Below are positions 61,371 to 64,000 of a DNA stretch of 64,000 nucleotides, piece after piece. How positions within the stretch are numbered: position 1 is the stretch's first letter; each line of letters begins with the position of its first letter. Below the pieces are notes generated by a model, which was given only the letters and a program-made list of their open reading frames with translations, was not told the DNA's origin and did not search any database. A program made the translations under genes and the position numbers. The stretch is from Flavobacterium phragmitis. GTDB taxonomy: Bacteria > Bacteroidota > Bacteroidia > Flavobacteriales > Flavobacteriaceae. Location of the stretch: NCBI RefSeq assembly GCF_900112575.1, contig NZ_FOMH01000011.1:124001-188000 (forward strand), given 5' to 3'.

Positions 61371-61991
61371 TTAATTATTTTTAAAAGTTTTTTCAAAAGG
61401 AACTCGATGTAGAATACTCCTTCCCAATGTTATTTCGTCAGCATATTCTAATTCATCTCCAACAGATATACCTCTTGCAATTGTTGAAACTACAATCTGT
61501 AAATCAGCAATTTGTTTATAAATGTAAAAATTGGTCGTATCACCTTCCATAGTAGAACTTAAAGCGAAGATAATTTCAGTTACTTTTCCAGATTTAGCTT
61601 TTTCTACTAAACTCGAAATATTCAACTGATTTGGTCCAACTCCTTCAATTGGTGAAATCTTCCCACCAAGCACATGGTAAATACCTTTAAACTGGCCTGT
61701 GTTTTCAATTGCCATTACATCACGAATATCTTCAACTACACAAATAGTCTCATGATTTCTTATTGGATTAGCACAAATCTCACAGATTTTAGTGTCCGCA
61801 ATATTATGACAGCTTTCACAAAACTTAATATCTTCACGCATGGTTAAAAGCGCCTGAGATAAAAAAGCAGTATGTTCTTTCGGTTGCTTAAGCAGATGAA
61901 GAACTAATCGGAGTGCCGTCCGTTTACCAATACCCGGTAATTGCGACATTTCATTTACCGCTTTTTCAATTAATTTTGATGAAAATTCCAT
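61371..61991 (-). CDS. recR: RecR recombination mediator
   Basis: A 206-residue protein of standard length. A helix-hairpin-helix ('MSQLPGIGKRTALRLVLHLL') is followed by a C4 zinc finger ('CESCHNIADTKICEIC') and a Toprim domain ('ETICVVEDIRDVMAIE'). It works with RecO and RecF in loading RecA at gaps. It has its own promoter and is unrelated to the glycan genes; it probably marks the conserved chromosomal edge of the locus. Confidence 0.98.
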   Translation of the reverse strand: MEFSSKLIEKAVNEMSQLPGIGKRTALRLVLHLLKQPKEHTAFLSQALLTMREDIKFCESCHNIADTKICEICANPIRNHETICVVEDIRDVMAIENTGQFKGIYHVLGGKISPIEGVGPNQLNISSLVEKAKSGKVTEIIFALSSTMEGDTTNFYIYKQIADLQIVVSTIARGISVGDELEYADEITLGRSILHRVPFEKTFKNN

Positions 61992-61996
61992 GACGA

Positions 61997-62025
61997 CAAA
62001 AGTAATACTTTTAATGGTTTAGCAA
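61997..62025 (-). promoter_or_regulatory. Promoter of recR
   Basis: TTG (62025-62023), an 18-base spacer and TACTTTTG (62004-61997) on the minus strand. The -7 element ends only five bases before the ATG, so the transcript would start at or next to the start codon (nearly leaderless). Confidence 0.65.
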
Positions 62026-62133
62026 CTATTTGAAATTAAATTCGGCCTTAATAAATACTGCTTTTCACAAGAATCATTACTTAAATCAAAATAATAGCAA
62101 CCTGTAATATTTCTAACAACAAAAAATCCAGCA

Positions 62134-62508
62134 TTAATATTGATTAGTCGCCAATAAAACAAGTGTACAGGCAACTTCTACTTGAATATCATTCAATTCC
62201 AACAATTGATATAATTCAGGATTTTCTGTTCCTGGATTAAAAACAACCCTGTTTGGTTTTGCTTCTATGATATAATTATAATAATCTCTTTGACGAACTG
62301 GATTCAGGTACAAAGTAATGGTATCAATATTTTTAACCGGTATCGCTTTAGTATGAATTTTTACTCCTGCAACTTCTCCTGCTTTTTGCCCTATAGCCAA
62401 AACAGAATATCCTTTTCCTACAAGCATATTTACAGCTCTGTAAGAATAACGCTCTGGATTTGTTGACGCTCCTATAACTAGTGTTTTTTTATTTTTCATT
62501 ATTTTCAT
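62134..62508 (-). CDS. CoA-binding domain protein (YccU-like)
   Basis: A 124-residue single Rossmann domain. 'LVIGASTNPERYSYRAVNML' is the nucleotide loop, and 'YLNPVRQRDYYNYIIEAKPN' and 'FNPGTENPELYQLLEL' match small CoA-binding proteins related to the N-terminus of succinyl-CoA synthetase alpha. Biochemical role unknown. The ATG at 62508 is used here; one three codons later is possible. A TACTTTTG -7 element (62524-62517) lies eight bases upstream. Confidence 0.9.
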   Translation of the reverse strand: MKIMKNKKTLVIGASTNPERYSYRAVNMLVGKGYSVLAIGQKAGEVAGVKIHTKAIPVKNIDTITLYLNPVRQRDYYNYIIEAKPNRVVFNPGTENPELYQLLELNDIQVEVACTLVLLATNQY

Positions 62509-62516
62509 TTAGACTG

Positions 62517-62524
62517 CAAAAGTA
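62517..62524 (-). promoter_or_regulatory. -7 element upstream of the CoA-binding protein gene
   Basis: TACTTTTG on the minus strand, eight bases before the ATG. A matching -33 TTG is not evident. The 145-base divergent region shared with marC holds no clear plus-strand promoter beyond a TATTTTTA near 62,627. Confidence 0.45.
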
Positions 62525-62653
62525 ATCAAAAAGAACGATTTTATCTTTATCTATTTGATTCAGAATCTATAGCAATTAAAAACATTATCCTAACATAATT
62601 ATACCAAAAGACATCAAAAAATAACTATTTTTACTTCATTAACCCAAACCCCT

Positions 62654-63280
62654 ATGGAATTATTTATCTATTTATTTGCCGCATTATTTTCGGTATTAAA
62701 CCCAATTGGAACTGTCCCAATCTTCGTTGGATTAACACAAAATGATTCACAAAAAGAAAGATCTAGAATCTCACTTTGGACAGCTATTAATGTTTGCATT
62801 ATATTGCTAGTTTCTTATTTTATTGGTCAGTATGTATTGACCTTTTTCGGAATTAGCATAGACGCTTTAAGAATCGCTGGAGGAATTGTAATTGTTAACT
62901 CTGGATTCTCTCTGCTTTCTGGAAAATTCAATAAAAAGAGAGGGATCAACAAAAAAATTGAAAATGAAGCACAGCAAAGAAATGATATTGCGCTAACACC
63001 TTTAGCAATACCCATGCTTGCCGGTCCAGGCTCAATGTCGCTTTTAATTGCTTTTTATCAGGAACACCACGAACTAAATGAAGTCATAATTTCTACTTTG
63101 GCCATTATCGCCATTGCAGTTGCTATTTTTGCAATTTTAAAAAGCGCTCATTACTTAGCCAGAATATTAGGTGCTTCCGGAATTGTTGCAATTTCTAGAA
63201 TTGTTGGTTTTATAGTTATTTCGATAGGCATTCAATATATTGTAAGTGCCATTGTAAACATTATCAAAGGAAATTTCTAA
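62654..63280 (+). CDS. MarC-family integral membrane protein
   Basis: A 208-residue protein with six hydrophobic helices, the only gene on the plus strand. The two inverted halves carry 'FSVLNPIGTVPIFVGLT' and 'LTPLAIPMLAGPGSMSLLIA', the conserved half-helix motifs of the family. Despite the name, a role in multiple antibiotic resistance has been withdrawn for E. coli MarC, and the function of the family remains unclear. It converges with the ctlX-like gene at a shared terminator. Confidence 0.95.
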   Translation: MELFIYLFAALFSVLNPIGTVPIFVGLTQNDSQKERSRISLWTAINVCIILLVSYFIGQYVLTFFGISIDALRIAGGIVIVNSGFSLLSGKFNKKRGINKKIENEAQQRNDIALTPLAIPMLAGPGSMSLLIAFYQEHHELNEVIISTLAIIAIAVAIFAILKSAHYLARILGASGIVAISRIVGFIVISIGIQYIVSAIVNIIKGNF

Positions 63281-63293
63281 ATTAAAGCATATG

Positions 63294-63339
63294 CAAAAAA
63301 AAGGATAAAATCATGAAGATCTTATCCCTTTCTTTTTTT
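63294..63339. terminator. Bidirectional terminator between marC and the ctlX-like gene
   Basis: Stem GGATAA/TTATCC (63303-63308 and 63322-63327) extended by A-T pairs, flanked by an A run on the left and a T run on the right, so it can stop transcription from both sides. It lies between the two convergent stop codons. Confidence 0.7.
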
Positions 63340-63352
63340 ACTAAATATTCAG

Positions 63353-64000
63353 CTAACTTCTTGGCAAGAAAACTTCAGCCATCATACATCTAGCACTTCC
63401 CCCACCGCAAGCTTCGATTGTATCAAGGCTTGAACTTAAAATTTCAGCATGATTCTCTAACTGCGTAATTTGTTTCGAAGTTAAACTCTGATGTGCAGAA
63501 GCGCTCATTACAATATATCTTTTGTCATTTGTCCCGCGAACTTCAAGCATATTTCCAGCAAAATTATTTACTTGATCTTCTGTAATTAGAATAATTTCTT
63601 TTCCATCTTGCTTAAGATTATCCAACACCATTTTGCGTTCTTTTTTATCATCAATAGAATCTGCGCAAATAACAGCAAAAGTTTCTCCTAAACACATCAC
63701 AACATTAGTATGATAAATCAGTTTACGCTCTCCTTCAACTGTTTGAAAAGCCTCGAAAATTACTGGAGCATAATCAAAATCTTCGCAAAACTCAATAAAT
63801 AATTCTTCGTCAGCTCTTGGCGATAAAGCACAATAAGCTTTACCATTTGCCCGATCTAACAATAAACTTCCTGTTCCTTCTAAAAAAATACCATCTTCTT
63901 CGGCAGAAGTATAGTCCATTATATTTGTGATTTCAAATCCTTTTTCTTCCAAAGTATCCAAAATATCCTCACGGCGTTCCTGACGGCGATTTTCTGCAAA
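63353..64000 (-). CDS. CtlX-like amidinotransferase/arginine-deiminase-fold hydrolase, C-terminal part
   Basis: The last 215 codons of a gene that enters from the right edge; the frame stays open to base 64,000. The catalytic histidine is in 'LIYHTNVVMCLGETF' and the nucleophile cysteine in 'EACGGGSARCMMAEVF' near the C-terminus, the pattern of the guanidino-modifying superfamily. The closest recognisable group is the citrulline-utilisation hydrolase CtlX. It would act on a citrulline- or arginine-like substrate in the cytoplasm and has no link to the glycan genes. Confidence 0.88.
   Translation of the reverse strand, partial: FAENRRQERREDILDTLEEKGFEITNIMDYTSAEEDGIFLEGTGSLLLDRANGKAYCALSPRADEELFIEFCEDFDYAPVIFEAFQTVEGERKLIYHTNVVMCLGETFAVICADSIDDKKERKMVLDNLKQDGKEIILITEDQVNNFAGNMLEVRGTNDKRYIVMSASAHQSLTSKQITQLENHAEILSSSLDTIEACGGGSARCMMAEVFLPRS

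Noticed and set aside
1..64000. CRISPR arrays, insertion sequences, tRNA/attachment sites or phage genes
   Set aside because: No regularly spaced repeats, transposase-like frames, cloverleaf sequences or integrase motifs were seen on either strand, despite the mosaic look of the locus.

Overview
The window is a surface-polysaccharide locus from a Bacteroidota bacterium, most likely a Flavobacterium. The evidence is the very A/T-rich sequence, A-rich translation starts without a clear Shine-Dalgarno, promoters of the Bacteroidota type (TTG, about 18-20 bases, TAnnTTTG), a UpxY-type NusG paralog, and the flanking recR, marC and ctlX-like genes. Genes are packed tightly and all but one (marC) lie on the minus strand, so the locus reads from right to left. 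No gap between genes exceeds 300 bases. I see no tRNA, rRNA, CRISPR array, insertion sequence or phage gene.

Right flank (about 61.4-64 kb): a ctlX-like hydrolase (partial), marC, a small CoA-binding protein and recR are ordinary chromosomal genes. Operon 1 (61.3-55.1 kb) follows: wza-like lipoprotein, wzc tyrosine autokinase, a WbpP-like UDP-GlcNAc 4-epimerase, a UDP-glucose dehydrogenase and a upxY antiterminator. It ends in a strong intrinsic terminator. A promoter and a structured leader with an ops-like GGTAGC core then start the long operon 2, which runs without an obvious stop for about 39 kb and possibly to the left edge.

Operon 2, in order of transcription: nucleotide-sugar genes (UDP-HexNAc dehydrogenase, manC, rmlB); an 811-residue SLBB export protein, Wzz, Wzx, a hexapeptide-repeat transferase, glycosyltransferases and a Wzy-like polymerase; a wbuX-hisH-hisF amidation trio followed by fnlA; a roughly 10-kb inserted cassette; fnlB, fnlC and a WbuB-like transferase; a PglC-like initiating transferase, an ATP-grasp ligase, a HAD phosphatase and a PglE-like aminotransferase; rmlC, rmlD, rmlA; and a PglF-like dehydratase. 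After two hairpins come the ABC exporter Wzm/Wzt, a sugar aminotransferase/acetyltransferase pair, and a tail dominated by glycosyltransferases (twelve downstream of wzt, the last running off the edge).

Taken together the genes predict precursors UDP-GalNAc, UDP-GlcA, probably UDP-GalNAcA, GDP-Man, dTDP-L-Rha, UDP-L-FucNAc and its amidino derivative L-FucNAm, and a 4-amino-4,6-dideoxy sugar set (bacillosamine type, possibly also Qui4NAc/Fuc4NAc type). Both Wzx/Wzy and Wzm/Wzt routes are encoded, so more than one glycan may be assembled.

The best candidate for an undescribed system is the cassette at 27,080-36,718 between fnlA and fnlB. It holds a membrane glycosyltransferase fused to a phosphoribulokinase-like kinase, a HAD phosphatase, a class II aldolase, a double nucleotidyltransferase, GtrA, an acyltransferase, a GT39-like transferase, a DPM1-like synthase and a GDPD-like protein, largely joined by 4-base overlaps. 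It looks like a self-contained pathway that makes an unusual activated sugar or polyol and attaches it as a side branch; the product is unknown.
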